Assembly (NCBI RefSeq): GCF_042676145.1
Contig: NZ_JBHTJW010000003.1
Location: forward strand, 1 to 64,000
Origin: Methylophilus glucosoxydans
GTDB taxonomy: Bacteria > Pseudomonadota > Gammaproteobacteria > Burkholderiales > Methylophilaceae
Length of the DNA: 64,000 bases
Direction: 5' to 3'
Part shown: positions 52,985 to 61,967 of the stretch, piece after piece
Layout: every line of letters starts with the position of its first letter
How positions within the stretch are numbered: position 1 is the first letter of the stretch
Notes under the pieces: generated by a model
Seen by the model: the letters and a program-made list of their open reading frames with translations, nothing else
Database searches by the model: none
Told to the model about the DNA's origin: nothing
Translations under genes and position numbers: made by a program

Positions 52985-53011
52985 CAGAGGGTTAGGCTGG
53001 TGGGCCCTCTG
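52985..53011 (+). other. Stem-loop between mxaG and mxaI
   Basis: A perfect 7-bp stem, CAGAGGG / CCCTCTG, with a 13-nt loop lies just after the mxaG stop, without a T tract. Like the hairpin after mxaF it could set mRNA stability segment by segment. Confidence 0.55.
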
Positions 53012-53059
53012 ATAATTGAAAAAAATACACCAGCTAATTTGTGATTAAGGAGAAATGTG

Positions 53060-53335
53060 ATGAAACACGTAATGACATTACTGGCCGTGGCTGGTGTGTT
53101 GGCAGTGTCCAATCAGGCTCTGGCTTACGATGGTCAAAATTGTAAAGAGCCAGGTAACTGCTGGGAAGCCAAACCCGGCTATCCGGAAAAAATTGCGGGT
53201 TCCAAATACGACCCAAAACATGATCCGGTGGAACTCAACAAACAAGAGGAAGCCATCAAAGCCATGGATGCACGTAATGCAAAACGCATTGCAAACGCCA
53301 AATCCAGCGGCAACTTCGTATTTGACGTGAAGTAA
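53060..53335 (+). CDS. mxaI: Methanol dehydrogenase small subunit MxaI
   Basis: The small beta subunit of methanol dehydrogenase, 91 residues with a signal peptide ending ALA|YDGQ. The mature start YDGQNCKEPGNCWEAKPGYP carries the two Cys that form the conserved disulfide. The C-terminal helix is rich in Lys and Glu, as in all MxaI. It wraps along MxaF; its exact role in catalysis is unknown. ATG 53060 has AAGGAG at 53047-53052. Confidence 0.97.
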   Translation: MKHVMTLLAVAGVLAVSNQALAYDGQNCKEPGNCWEAKPGYPEKIAGSKYDPKHDPVELNKQEEAIKAMDARNAKRIANAKSSGNFVFDVK

Positions 53336-53354
53336 TCTTAAATTCCCCCCAGGA

Positions 53355-53380
53355 GACTGACATCGTTTCCGGTGTCAGTT
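53355..53380 (+). other. Stem-loop after mxaI
   Basis: A 10-bp stem GACTGACATC / GGTGTCAGTT (two G-T pairs) with loop GTTTCC, followed by TCGTCCCCC rather than a T run. It marks the boundary between the highly expressed structural genes mxaFJGI and the accessory genes mxaRSACKLD. Confidence 0.6.
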
Positions 53381-53464
53381 TCGTCCCCCGTTTGCATGTG
53401 ACATACCGGTGTCGATTGTGCGCAGTCGATAGTGGCCTGTTTCATTCTGAATCATGGGTGGTGT

Positions 53465-54484
53465 ATGGAAAAACAAATGGATTTGGCCGCATGGCGTGAA
53501 GGTGCGCTGGCGTTCGAGCAAGCATTAAACAGTGTGGTCGTTGGCATGCCTGAGCAAGTCAGGGCGCTCACGATTGCGATTTTTTCACGTGGCCACGTGC
53601 TGCTGGAAGGCGACGTCGGCGTGGGTAAAACCACGCTGTTACGCGCGGCGGCGCAATTGCTGGGCGGCGGCTATCAGCGCATTGAAGGTGCGATTGACCT
53701 CATGCCGAGTGACTTTTTGTACCATGCCTATATCAACGAGCAGGGGCAGGCTGCGGTCAAGCCGGGGCCACTGTTGCAACATGAAGAGGCGCTCTCGGTG
53801 TTCTTCTTTAACGAAATCAACCGTGCCAGACCACAGGCCCACGCCTTGTTTCTGCGCCTGATGGCTGAGCGCTCGGTCAATGCCTTTAACCGCGAATATC
53901 ATTTTCCGCACCTGACCGTGTTTGCTGACCGTAACCGGCTGGAGCGTGAAGAGACGTTTGAGATCCCGGCAGCGGCACGTGACCGTTTCCTGATGGAAAT
54001 TTCGGTAAAGGCGCCGGATGCACGTGAGCTGCAACGGGCACTGATGTTTGATACCCGCTTTTATGATGTCGATGCACTGGTCGGCCAGTTGCCGTCAGGC
54101 CTCACACCCTATGATCAACTGAATGCGCTGGCTACGCAAGTGCAAAGCACCGTGCGTGCAGAGATGGCCTTGCAGGAGTATGCGGTAGAGCTCTGGCGCG
54201 TGCTCAAGGACCCGCTGGCCGCTGGCATCAGCCTGCCCGAGGTGGATATGAGCCGCTTGCTGGCAGGTGGTGCCAGCCCACGGGGCATGGCCATGTTGAT
54301 GCGCAGTGCGCGTACGCGTGCCTGGCTCGAAGGCCGCGATTATCTGACCCCGGATGATATCCGTGCCGTATGGCCGTATGTGGTGACGCACCGCGTGTTT
54401 TTGAGCGGCGCCTATGCCTTGCAGCATGAGCGGATTGCCCCGCAATTGCTGCAAGCCGTGCTGGATAAAGTCTCTGCGCCCTAA
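53465..54484 (+). CDS. mxaR: MoxR-type AAA ATPase MxaR
   Basis: A cytoplasmic AAA+ ATPase of 339 residues of the MoxR family, expected to act as a chaperone with the VWA and DUF58 proteins encoded next in methanol dehydrogenase maturation, probably calcium insertion. It shows Walker A GDVGVGKTT, Walker B SVFFFNEINRA, sensor-type FADRNRLEREETFEIPAAAR with the Arg finger, and the C-terminal lid with SPRGMAMLMRSARTRAWLEG. ATG 53465 has GGGTGGTG upstream. In many MoxR proteins sensor 1 reads ATQNP; here it is FADRN. Confidence 0.93.
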   Translation: MEKQMDLAAWREGALAFEQALNSVVVGMPEQVRALTIAIFSRGHVLLEGDVGVGKTTLLRAAAQLLGGGYQRIEGAIDLMPSDFLYHAYINEQGQAAVKPGPLLQHEEALSVFFFNEINRARPQAHALFLRLMAERSVNAFNREYHFPHLTVFADRNRLEREETFEIPAAARDRFLMEISVKAPDARELQRALMFDTRFYDVDALVGQLPSGLTPYDQLNALATQVQSTVRAEMALQEYAVELWRVLKDPLAAGISLPEVDMSRLLAGGASPRGMAMLMRSARTRAWLEGRDYLTPDDIRAVWPYVVTHRVFLSGAYALQHERIAPQLLQAVLDKVSAP

Positions 54485-54545
54485 GCGGTGCTGCAGGTTC
54501 AAGTCATGATGCAGACCGATGTATGTGTATGGATGTGAGTGAAGC

Positions 54546-55514
54546 ATGGTAGCTGCAAGCAACGCAATGGCGCAACAGACCGGGCAGGGGCCTATGCAGC
54601 CTCTCTCGGCGGCGTCCGTGCAAGCGGCCTTCGAGCCGCACCAGTTCTTTTATCCGGTGCCATGGCGGGCACACAGCTATCACGCGGGCGCGACGCTCAC
54701 CAAGCATCATGGCAACGGTACTGACTTCGCTGGCTATGCTTCTTTACTGGCTTGCCCGGATCCCAAACGGATTGATATTCGGGCCAGTGTACGCACGCAG
54801 CCACAGCAATGGCTGGTCAGGACCTATCTGGAACGTGCGGCTATTCATGTCTATGCCATTGTGGATGTTTCCAGCTCCTTATTTTTTCAGGGCCCTTCTG
54901 CCCAAGACTTGCAGCAGCGACTAACCCGGTTTGTCGCGTCGCTCGCGTGGTCGGTAACGCGCCAGGGCGATGGCTTCGGCATGCACGCTGCCAGCGACCA
55001 TTTACCAGGCAGTTTGCAACGCCTGCCCAGTTTTCAGCCTGGCACAGCGCAGCAAGTACATGGGCTGCTCAATGACTATTGGCAGCAGGCGCGCAGTTTG
55101 GGTGCTGATCACGGCCACACGGCCAGCGCGCTCCCTGCTGCGATAGAGGCCATCGGTCCACGGCGTGCGCTGGTATTCCTCATCTCTGACTTTTTCTGGC
55201 CCGAGGCATTATTGCAAGCCACCATGCGTGCGGCTCAGCCACATGATGTGGTGCCTGTGGTATTGCGCGATGCCTCGGCGTTTGAGGCATTGCCGGCGTT
55301 CGGCTGGGCGCGATTACGCGATATGGAAACCGGGCAGGAGCGCAGCTGGCTATTGCGGCGCAAGTTGCGCACACAGATCGCCGCGGATGCCGCGCAGCAA
55401 ACGCAGTCGCTCAATCTTGGCTTGGTCAAGGCGGGTGCCAGATCCCCTTTGTGGCTAGCCCCAGATTGGCGTGCGGAAGACGTGAGCCGACACTTGATGG
55501 AGACGATGGCATGA
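54546..55514 (+). CDS. mxaS: MxaS, DUF58-type methanol dehydrogenase maturation protein
   Basis: A 322-residue protein whose gene directly follows mxaR. The DUF58/VWA-like core (about residues 75-270) has YAIVDVSSSLFFQ in the place of a metal-binding loop and VFLISDFFWPEALL. No signal peptide or membrane segment is clear. In known clusters mxaR, S, A, C, K, L and D are required for active enzyme with bound calcium. Its stop overlaps the mxaA start as ATGA. Confidence 0.88.
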   Translation: MVAASNAMAQQTGQGPMQPLSAASVQAAFEPHQFFYPVPWRAHSYHAGATLTKHHGNGTDFAGYASLLACPDPKRIDIRASVRTQPQQWLVRTYLERAAIHVYAIVDVSSSLFFQGPSAQDLQQRLTRFVASLAWSVTRQGDGFGMHAASDHLPGSLQRLPSFQPGTAQQVHGLLNDYWQQARSLGADHGHTASALPAAIEAIGPRRALVFLISDFFWPEALLQATMRAAQPHDVVPVVLRDASAFEALPAFGWARLRDMETGQERSWLLRRKLRTQIAADAAQQTQSLNLGLVKAGARSPLWLAPDWRAEDVSRHLMETMA

Positions 55515-56482
55515 GTATCACAAGCAACCGGTTTGCGGGCACGATGCAGTTTACGCGCTGGCTGGCGACATTTTTTGCAGGGTATCTGCTGGCGGCCACT
55601 ACGCTGGCATATGCCGCCAGCACCACAGCAAGCACCCAAGCCACAACGCACGCCAGCATACGCGTAGAAAGCGCCACGCGTGAGGCAGATTACACGCTGG
55701 GCAGCATTGCAACACAGCATCTCAAGATTCATGTCCCGCCTGGTTTTGTGCTGGATCCGGCCAGTTTGCCTGCCCCGGCACAAAATGAGGCCATTGAGCT
55801 GCGCGATGCCCATTGGCAACATGAGGACCTAGCGAATGAGCGCGTGATTAACCTGCAGATAGACTGGCAAATTTTTGTTGCCGGCGACACGGTTAAAATC
55901 CTGCCCTTAAAAAAACTGCACCTTGAATTCACCTGCGATCAGTCCAGCTGCGCCCAGCAACGGTTGACCGTTGATGTGCCGCCAGACAAGGTCATTGTGT
56001 CGAGTTTGCTGCCTGCGCGGATTGATGCCGAGCACGTCAAGCTTTACCCGGATGCGCCCATGCCAAGCTGGCCGCTCGCGCCACAACTGTGGTCACTGGC
56101 AGGTTGGGGCAGTGCGCTTGTACTGGCATTGCTTTACCTGGCCTGGGTGGCCGGCTGGATCGCCTTGCCACAAGAAAAACACATGCCTTTCCGTCAGGCC
56201 TGGCGCCAGATACGCAAACTCAGGGGAGGGGCGGCCTCGGATAGTTTGCAGGCCATGCGCTTGCTGGTGCGGGCCATGGATCAATTTGCCGGGCATGCGG
56301 TGACTGCCGAAAATCTGCCACAGTTAATGCAGCAGCAACCCAGGCTACAGGCCTATGCGCCTGCGCTTGAGGCCTTTTACGCGGATGTACAGCAGGCGTT
56401 TTTTGCTGGCCGAGCTGTGACGTCTTCGATCGCTTTGCTGACACAATTAGCCAAAGATTTGAGTCAACTGGAGGTCGCTTAA
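55511..56482 (+). CDS. mxaA: MxaA, membrane protein of methanol dehydrogenase maturation
   Basis: A 323-residue protein with an N-terminal hydrophobic segment (about residues 16-35), a periplasmic beta-rich domain, a second membrane helix at about 195-218 (WSLAGWGSALVLALLYLAWV) and a cytoplasmic helical C-terminus. This fits MxaA, implicated in calcium insertion or assembly of methanol dehydrogenase. The ATGA overlap at 55511-55514 fixes the start. MxaC follows 2 nt later. Confidence 0.88.
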   Translation: MSITSNRFAGTMQFTRWLATFFAGYLLAATTLAYAASTTASTQATTHASIRVESATREADYTLGSIATQHLKIHVPPGFVLDPASLPAPAQNEAIELRDAHWQHEDLANERVINLQIDWQIFVAGDTVKILPLKKLHLEFTCDQSSCAQQRLTVDVPPDKVIVSSLLPARIDAEHVKLYPDAPMPSWPLAPQLWSLAGWGSALVLALLYLAWVAGWIALPQEKHMPFRQAWRQIRKLRGGAASDSLQAMRLLVRAMDQFAGHAVTAENLPQLMQQQPRLQAYAPALEAFYADVQQAFFAGRAVTSSIALLTQLAKDLSQLEVA

Positions 56483-56484
56483 GC

Positions 56485-57516
56485 ATGTGGCAGGCCTGGG
56501 GGCAATCCGTCATCACCTGGAGCGGCTTGGGGGAGTCATGGGGGCTGACACAGGTGTGGCCCTTGCTGTTATTGCCATTGACCGTATTGCCCTGGTGCAT
56601 GCGTGGTCAACGGCATTTCAAGCATCCGGCCTTGCAAGGGTTGCCCGAAGACCCGCTCTCTGTCTGGCTGGAACGTGCCTGGAAAATCAGTTTAAGTACT
56701 TTGCTGCTGGCACTGGCCATTGCGCTGAGTGGCCCGTTTCTAAAATCGCAATCCATCGAAAAAATTGGGCGCGGTGCGCATGTGATGATTGTGCTGGACC
56801 GCAGCGCCAGCATGAACGAGCCGTTTGTGAACAAGGGCGATGCTCAGGCGCGGCAACCGAAAATGCAGGCCGCGCGTGAGGTGTTGAAGTCATTGGTCAA
56901 GCAGGGCCATGAAGACCTGATGGGCATGGTGACCTTTAGTACCTCACCGATTCTGGCGGCGCCTTTGGGGAATGACCGGGCGTTTGTGCAAGCCGCGCTG
57001 GAAGCGACCGAAGCCGGTGGCATGGGTTTTACGGCGGTCGCGCGCGGACTCGGCATGGCGCTCGATTATTTTGCCGATCAGCCGGTGACCGGGGCGCGTG
57101 CGATTGTGCTGGTCTCTGATGGCGGTGCACACCTGGATGGCAAAACCCAGGACATGTTGCGTGCCATGTTTATGCGGCAACAGGCCTCTTTGTACTGGAT
57201 TTACCTGCGCTCTGAAAACGGCGTCACCATCAAGCAAAGCCTGGCCGAAGGCGAGAATATTGACGCCTATCCCGAGGTGGCCTTGCATGACTATTTCCAG
57301 ACGCTCAATGTGCCTTATCACGTGTATGAGGCAGAAAATCCGCAGGCGGTCATGGCGGCCGTGCGCGATATCGCCAAGCTTAAAAACAAACCAACCCGTT
57401 ACCTGGAACCGATTGCACGACAAGACTTGAGTCAATACGCCTATGGTCTGGCCTGGCTGGCAGCCTTGCTATTAATCGCGATGGTACAACTGGAGTTAAC
57501 ACGGTGGCAAACATGA
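56485..57516 (+). CDS. mxaC: MxaC, VWA-domain membrane protein
   Basis: A 343-residue inner-membrane protein of the BatA/BatB type. Membrane helices lie at about residues 22-38 and 66-84 and a third at the C-terminus (AYGLAWLAALLLIAMVQLEL). The von Willebrand A domain between them has the MIDAS motif MIVLDRSASMNE (DxSxS) and LVSDGGAHLDG. It should work with MxaR ATPase and MxaL in maturation. It overlaps the mxaK start by ATGA. Confidence 0.92.
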   Translation: MWQAWGQSVITWSGLGESWGLTQVWPLLLLPLTVLPWCMRGQRHFKHPALQGLPEDPLSVWLERAWKISLSTLLLALAIALSGPFLKSQSIEKIGRGAHVMIVLDRSASMNEPFVNKGDAQARQPKMQAAREVLKSLVKQGHEDLMGMVTFSTSPILAAPLGNDRAFVQAALEATEAGGMGFTAVARGLGMALDYFADQPVTGARAIVLVSDGGAHLDGKTQDMLRAMFMRQQASLYWIYLRSENGVTIKQSLAEGENIDAYPEVALHDYFQTLNVPYHVYEAENPQAVMAAVRDIAKLKNKPTRYLEPIARQDLSQYAYGLAWLAALLLIAMVQLELTRWQT

Positions 57517-58130
57517 GTCATCCCAACATAAGAAGGCAATGGATCAATCATTTACGCCGCGGCGGGCTGTGGGCTGCGCTGCTGGTGGTGCTATCACTGG
57601 TGATGCTGGCGCGTCAGGGCGTGGAGCTCTATCAGTCTGCAGTGTATAGACACAGCCTGGCGCCGCATGTGCTGATCCGTTCTACCCTGCTGGGGGCTGA
57701 TCAGACGCCGCAGGCCTTGTTTGCCAATGCAGTGTTTTATGACGATCAACTCAAATCTGATCAGGCGCTGGCGCAGTATGCCGCCGTGATTGCCCGCACC
57801 ACCGATAGCCAACCCTTGCGCAAGCAGGCCTATTTCAACTCGGGCAATGTCTATTTGCGCACGGCAATCCGCTTGCTCGAACAGCGTGGCCTGCCTGCCT
57901 GGGATGAGGCGGGCCCACTGGTCGCCCTGGCCAAAGAGAGTTACCAGAAAGCCTTGCGTATCGAGCCTGACTGGTCAGAGGTGAAGTACAACTATCATCT
58001 CGCCCTCAGACTGGCGCCGACCACCCACGGCATGAATGGGCCACAACAGTACGAAGACGAGCAGATTAAAGCAGAAGAGCAACCCAGTGGCTGGCCTGCC
58101 ATGCCTGGCAATCCGAGAGGCATGCCCTGA
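57513..58130 (+). CDS. mxaK: MxaK, TPR-type membrane protein
   Basis: A 205-residue protein with one N-terminal membrane helix (about residues 19-36) and TPR-like periplasmic helices (QTPQALFANAVFYDDQLKSD, RKQAYFNSGNVYLRTAIRLL, AKESYQKALRIEPDWSEVKY). The C-terminal tail is Pro and Met rich. It lies between the VWA genes mxaC and mxaL as usual. ATG 57513 overlaps the mxaC stop as ATGA; a GTG at 57504 is a less likely alternative. Confidence 0.9.
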   Translation: MSHPNIRRQWINHLRRGGLWAALLVVLSLVMLARQGVELYQSAVYRHSLAPHVLIRSTLLGADQTPQALFANAVFYDDQLKSDQALAQYAAVIARTTDSQPLRKQAYFNSGNVYLRTAIRLLEQRGLPAWDEAGPLVALAKESYQKALRIEPDWSEVKYNYHLALRLAPTTHGMNGPQQYEDEQIKAEEQPSGWPAMPGNPRGMP

Positions 58131-59194
58131 TGATGGCTTGGTTTAAACAACTCAGGGCTTTGCTCGTTGGCAGCCCTGAAAACGCGCTGGTGACGCCCGG
58201 GCTTGTCTGGCGCAAGCGATGCTTGTGGCTGATTGCGCTGTTGCTCACGCTCACGCTCTTTCATCCGCAACTGAGTTTACCCAACCGTGTGTATGACTGG
58301 TACTTTGTGGTGGATATCACACAAAGCATGAATGTGCCCGACTATCAGCTGAATGGGAAAAGCATCAGCCGCCTGGAGATGGCCAAGCAAAGCATACGCA
58401 AAACCCTGTCTGTGTTGCCCTGTGGCTCACGCGTGGCGCTGGGCATGTTTACCGAGCGCAATACGGTTAATGTGGTGAAGCCGGTGGAGGTTTGCAGCCA
58501 TTTTGCCGCGCTGGATCATACCGTCGCCAGCATGGATTGGCGCATGGCCTGGGCCGCAGATTCGTTTATCGCCCATGGCCTCTATCACGCGCTGGAACAA
58601 GCGCCGTTGTTGGGCAAACAGATGCGCCTGCTGTTTTTTACCGATGGCCAGCAAGCGCCGCCGGCCAATCCGCAATACATGCCCAAATTTGCAGGCAAAC
58701 CTGGTGAGGTGCAAGGCTACCTGGTGGGCATGGGCAAGCCCACACCGAGCAAGATCCCCAAACTGGACGAGAAAAATGCCGTAGCCGGCTATTGGGAGCA
58801 GGAAGAGGTTCAACGGTTTGGCAACTTTGGCATGGCCGAAACGCTGTCAGTGCTGGCCATGGAGCAGGGGCAGCATGACCGCAATTCCGGACATGGGCCA
58901 GGGAACGAACTCTTAAGTAATGCCCATTTATCTGCGCTGGATGAAAAAAACTTGCAGCGTCTGTCGGTAGAGACCGGTTTGCATTACGCCAGGCTGGAGC
59001 ATGTGGCACAAAGTGGTGACTGGGCGACCGGCTTGGGCATGACGGCCTGGCGCTGGGCCAAAACCGATTTGCGGCCCTGGCTGGCGGTGCCTGCCTGCCT
59101 ATTGTGGCTCATGTTTATGGGGCTGACGTTTGCCGATAGCCCCTGGCTGCTTGGCATGCGGCAAATGTTTAAACGATTTTTTAAGAAGGAGTAG
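58130..59194 (+). CDS. mxaL: MxaL, VWA-domain membrane protein
   Basis: A 354-residue membrane-anchored VWA protein. A membrane helix lies at about residues 28-45, the VWA domain from about 60 has the MIDAS-like VVDITQSMN (DxTxS, with Thr in place of the first Ser), and FFTDGQQAPP follows. A C-terminal membrane helix (LAVPACLLWLMFMGLTF) is present. It pairs with MxaC in the maturation complex. The start overlaps the mxaK stop as TGATG. Confidence 0.92.
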   Translation: MMAWFKQLRALLVGSPENALVTPGLVWRKRCLWLIALLLTLTLFHPQLSLPNRVYDWYFVVDITQSMNVPDYQLNGKSISRLEMAKQSIRKTLSVLPCGSRVALGMFTERNTVNVVKPVEVCSHFAALDHTVASMDWRMAWAADSFIAHGLYHALEQAPLLGKQMRLLFFTDGQQAPPANPQYMPKFAGKPGEVQGYLVGMGKPTPSKIPKLDEKNAVAGYWEQEEVQRFGNFGMAETLSVLAMEQGQHDRNSGHGPGNELLSNAHLSALDEKNLQRLSVETGLHYARLEHVAQSGDWATGLGMTAWRWAKTDLRPWLAVPACLLWLMFMGLTFADSPWLLGMRQMFKRFFKKE

Positions 59195-59200
59195 TGTTTT

Positions 59201-59797
59201 ATGAAGTGGTCTTTATGCGGAATGATGATGTTGTTAAGTGTGCAAGCTTGGGCACACGGGCCTACGCCGCAAAAAACGGATGAATCCATCCAGGTCAACG
59301 CATCGGCTGACGCGGTATGGAAACGTGTCAGCAGCCCATGCAGTCTGGCGCAATGGCATCCGCAAGTCACGGCTTGCGAGCCTGTGAACGACACCCAGCA
59401 AAAACTGACCCTGAAAAACGGCAAGCAATTGATGCAGGAAATCGACGAAGTGTCTGCGGCAGACATGACCGTGTCTTATCGTCTGTTTGGGGACATTGAT
59501 CTGGAAGCGCTGCCTGTGAGTTCTTTGAACGGCAAAATCAAAGTTGCTGCTGATGGCAGCAACGCCAAAGTGACCTGGAGTGCCCGTTATTACCGCGCCT
59601 TTACCGGCAATGAACCCCCTGCAGGCCAGGATGATGAATCCGCCAAAAATGCGGTGGATGCCTTTGTCAAAGCCGGTTTACAGGGCTTGAAAGAAGGTCG
59701 CCAGAATGCTGCGGCAAACAGCCAGGGCTGGCGCCAAAAACTCTGCGCCAGTTTGCGCCCCTTGTTTAAACGCATGGGTTCCAGCCTGTGTGCATAA
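59201..59797 (+). CDS. mxaD: MxaD, periplasmic SRPBCC-type protein
   Basis: A 198-residue periplasmic protein with signal peptide MKWSLCGMMMLLSVQAWA. The mature part is SRPBCC-like (VNASADAVWKRVSSPCSLAQ onwards, then KVTWSARYYRAFTGNEPP). MxaD is reported to aid interaction of methanol dehydrogenase with cytochrome cL. AAGGAG lies upstream of the ATG. It follows mxaL by 6 nt. Confidence 0.92.
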   Translation: MKWSLCGMMMLLSVQAWAHGPTPQKTDESIQVNASADAVWKRVSSPCSLAQWHPQVTACEPVNDTQQKLTLKNGKQLMQEIDEVSAADMTVSYRLFGDIDLEALPVSSLNGKIKVAADGSNAKVTWSARYYRAFTGNEPPAGQDDESAKNAVDAFVKAGLQGLKEGRQNAAANSQGWRQKLCASLRPLFKRMGSSLCA

Positions 59798-59842
59798 ATT
59801 GAGCTCCGCCGTGTTGATTGTTTGGATTCAGCGAGGCATGTC

Positions 59843-60295
59843 ATGGTGAGTAAACACTTAGGGTTATCCCGGCAGTCTGGATGGCTGTGTATCTCTTCAG
59901 TGGTCAGTCTCCTGGCCCAGTGGGCAACGATGATGTTGCCAGCCGTAGCTTGTGTTTTGGCCGCAGCCAGTCTGCCCGCCAGGGCGGAAGAGGGCGTCGC
60001 CAGCAATGAGGCAACATGGGTGATACTCGAAGAGACGGATGACTCGTTATGCCTGGCGCATGGCGGCAAACTGATCACGCTGGCCCTGACTGACAGCGGC
60101 CAGCGCGCTGCCCCGGCCGGACTGGAGGTGTGGGTGGACCGCTGGTTTATGCAGGTGCAGACCGCAGACCATACCCGCCATCAACTCACCGCCGAACACC
60201 CCAGTCAGGAGTTGGGGTGCTCACAAAGCATCGCTGGCCCGCAACACTGGACACTCAGTACCATTAAACGCCTGCCCGAGCAGGCGCATCCTTAG
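59843..60295 (+). CDS. Small exported protein at the mxaE position
   Basis: A 150-residue protein with an unusually long, hydrophobic N-terminus (residues about 15-43) ending LPARA|EEG, then a compact domain with two Cys (SLCLAHG and ELGCSQ). It lies after mxaD, where mxaE is found in some methylotrophs, but I do not recognise the family with confidence. ATG 59843 has GAGG 6 nt upstream; an earlier in-frame start at 59822 is less likely. It ends 9 nt before the thioredoxin-like gene. Confidence 0.6.
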   Translation: MVSKHLGLSRQSGWLCISSVVSLLAQWATMMLPAVACVLAAASLPARAEEGVASNEATWVILEETDDSLCLAHGGKLITLALTDSGQRAAPAGLEVWVDRWFMQVQTADHTRHQLTAEHPSQELGCSQSIAGPQHWTLSTIKRLPEQAHP

Positions 60296-60304
60296 GAATC
60301 TCGT

Positions 60305-60739
60305 ATGCAAACAACCAGCCCTTCCGATCCGCAATCCAATCTGGCATCTACCCAAACCGCTGCCGTGGTGCAGACACTGGCAAGCCAGGCGCAATTCAAT
60401 GCGTGGGTGCAGGCGCATCCGCTCGCCGTGGTACTGTTCACGGCCGAATGGTGTGAGCCTTGCCAGACCTTTGCCCCCGTCCTGGCAGCGGTTGCCGCCC
60501 AGCATCCACAAGTCGCGTTTGCGGTAGCCGATGTTGATGTCGCCACCGATCTGGTCGCCAATTTCCAGGTGACACAAGTGCCTGCACTCATGGCGGTGCG
60601 TGATCGCGTCATCATTGATATGGTCAGGGGCGCCATGCAGGCGCATGAGCTGCAGCACCACCTGCAAATGTGGCAAGCGCTGGATATGCGCGCCATCAAC
60701 GCACATTTCTCCCAACAGAGCGCCTCTGCTATTGCATGA
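60305..60739 (+). CDS. Thioredoxin-like protein
   Basis: A 144-residue thioredoxin-fold protein. The redox motif WCEPC lies at about residues 49-53 and the cis-Pro loop is QVTQVPALM. There is no signal peptide, so it should work in the cytoplasm unless exported by another route. The N-terminal 30 residues are polar and poorly ordered. It is the seventh gene in a row after mxaA on the same strand, so it is probably co-expressed with the methanol dehydrogenase accessory genes. Its target is unknown. Confidence 0.85.
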   Translation: MQTTSPSDPQSNLASTQTAAVVQTLASQAQFNAWVQAHPLAVVLFTAEWCEPCQTFAPVLAAVAAQHPQVAFAVADVDVATDLVANFQVTQVPALMAVRDRVIIDMVRGAMQAHELQHHLQMWQALDMRAINAHFSQQSASAIA

Positions 60740-60809
60740 AAAATTCCTGACCCTTTGCGGGAACAGGTCTCAATCCTTACGGCTCACATCGCGCTATCGT
60801 AACGCTTGT

Positions 60810-61799
60810 ATGAGGACGATTGATGTGAGCGCGTGCTGGCGCCTGCGCTTGAAAGCGTTGTCGGTTACGCTCAGTCTTTGTTTTACGCTGGGCGCATCCG
60901 CGGCAGAGTTCGCCTATATCACCAATCAGGGAGAGCACACGGTTTCGGTCGTAGACCTGCGTCAACTGCAGGTGATCAAAACCATCCCGGTCGGCCAGTC
61001 GCCGGTCGCCGTCGCCATTCATCCTCAACAGAAAAAAGTGTACGTGAGCAATGTCGATGGCCGCTCAATCTCGGTGATAGACATCACGCGGCAGCAAGTG
61101 GTGCAGACTCTCGCGCTGCCGATTGCCCCGGTCGGACTGGCCGTGAATCAGGCCGGTAACCGTTTGTATGTGGCTGACTGGTATCACCATAGTTTGCTGG
61201 TGGTTGAGCCGGTGCACGGGCAAGTGCTGGCGAGCATAGAGGTGGGGCAGGCACCAGGCGGCTTGCAGTTAAGTCGCGATGGCCAGACGCTCTACGTGGC
61301 GAATCGCGACAGTAATGATGTGAGCGTGGTCGACACGCGCGCGAACAAAGAACTGCGCAGAATTAAAGTGGGCGAGCACCCGTTCGGTTTGGGGCTGAGC
61401 CCCGATGGCAAGCAGCTGTATGTGGTGAATGTGTACTCAAACTCAGTGAGTGTGATAGCCACGCATGACCAGCGCGTGGTGGCCACGCTTAGCGTGGGGC
61501 GGCACCCTTACTGTGTGACCACAGACCCGCAAGGGCAGCGCTTGTTCGTCACCAACACCGGCGAAGATAGCGTCAGCGTGATTGACCTGGCCAGCCAGCG
61601 GCCGCTGGCTAAAATTCGCGTCCCCGGCACGCCCGAAGGCATTGCTTTTGACCGCCAGCAACAGCAGCTCGTGGTCACCAGCTGGATGGACAACGTCGTA
61701 GCCGTCATTGATGGACAGCGGCTGGACTCGCCGCGACAGGTCAAGGTTGGGGCACAGCCGCGCGCCTTTGGTGGATTTGTGTTTGAGGCTAGCGAATGA
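60810..61799 (+). CDS. YVTN-family beta-propeller protein (periplasmic)
   Basis: A 329-residue protein with a signal peptide (ending LGASA|AEF) and about seven YVTN-type blades with the repeating pattern LYVxNxxxNxVSVIDxxxxxV. It resembles the surface or periplasmic propellers often found near PQQ-dependent dehydrogenases. No catalytic site is seen. The start is uncertain: ATG 60810 has no ribosome binding site, while GTG 60825 has GAGG 9 nt upstream. It lies 70 nt downstream of the thioredoxin-like gene. Confidence 0.82.
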   Translation: MRTIDVSACWRLRLKALSVTLSLCFTLGASAAEFAYITNQGEHTVSVVDLRQLQVIKTIPVGQSPVAVAIHPQQKKVYVSNVDGRSISVIDITRQQVVQTLALPIAPVGLAVNQAGNRLYVADWYHHSLLVVEPVHGQVLASIEVGQAPGGLQLSRDGQTLYVANRDSNDVSVVDTRANKELRRIKVGEHPFGLGLSPDGKQLYVVNVYSNSVSVIATHDQRVVATLSVGRHPYCVTTDPQGQRLFVTNTGEDSVSVIDLASQRPLAKIRVPGTPEGIAFDRQQQQLVVTSWMDNVVAVIDGQRLDSPRQVKVGAQPRAFGGFVFEASE

Positions 61800-61801
61800 G
61801 T

Positions 61802-61848
61802 ATAGCGTCGGGAGTTTATCCCGGTTAAATCGGGAAGCATGACGCTAT
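61802..61848 (+). other. Long stem-loop after the first propeller gene
   Basis: An 8-bp outer stem ATAGCGTC / GACGCTAT encloses further pairing of GGGA with TCCC. No T tract follows. It could be an mRNA 3' end structure. Confidence 0.45.
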
Positions 61849-61933
61849 TGCCAAGGATTTTAAGTGCTTAATATGCAATGGTCATTTAAATTTCAAATTT
61901 AATTGATTTGCATAAAGTATATCTCCATGTTCT

Positions 61934-61967
61934 GGCCAGTTGTTGCAGCAACTGGCCGACTTTTTTT
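61934..61967 (+). terminator. Terminator-like hairpin in the leader of the second propeller gene
   Basis: A 9-bp stem GGCCAGTTG / CAACTGGCC with a 6-nt loop is followed by seven T residues and ends only 11 nt before the next start codon. It may end readthrough from upstream, or act as an attenuator if the promoter lies in the AT-rich stretch 61865-61920. Confidence 0.8.
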
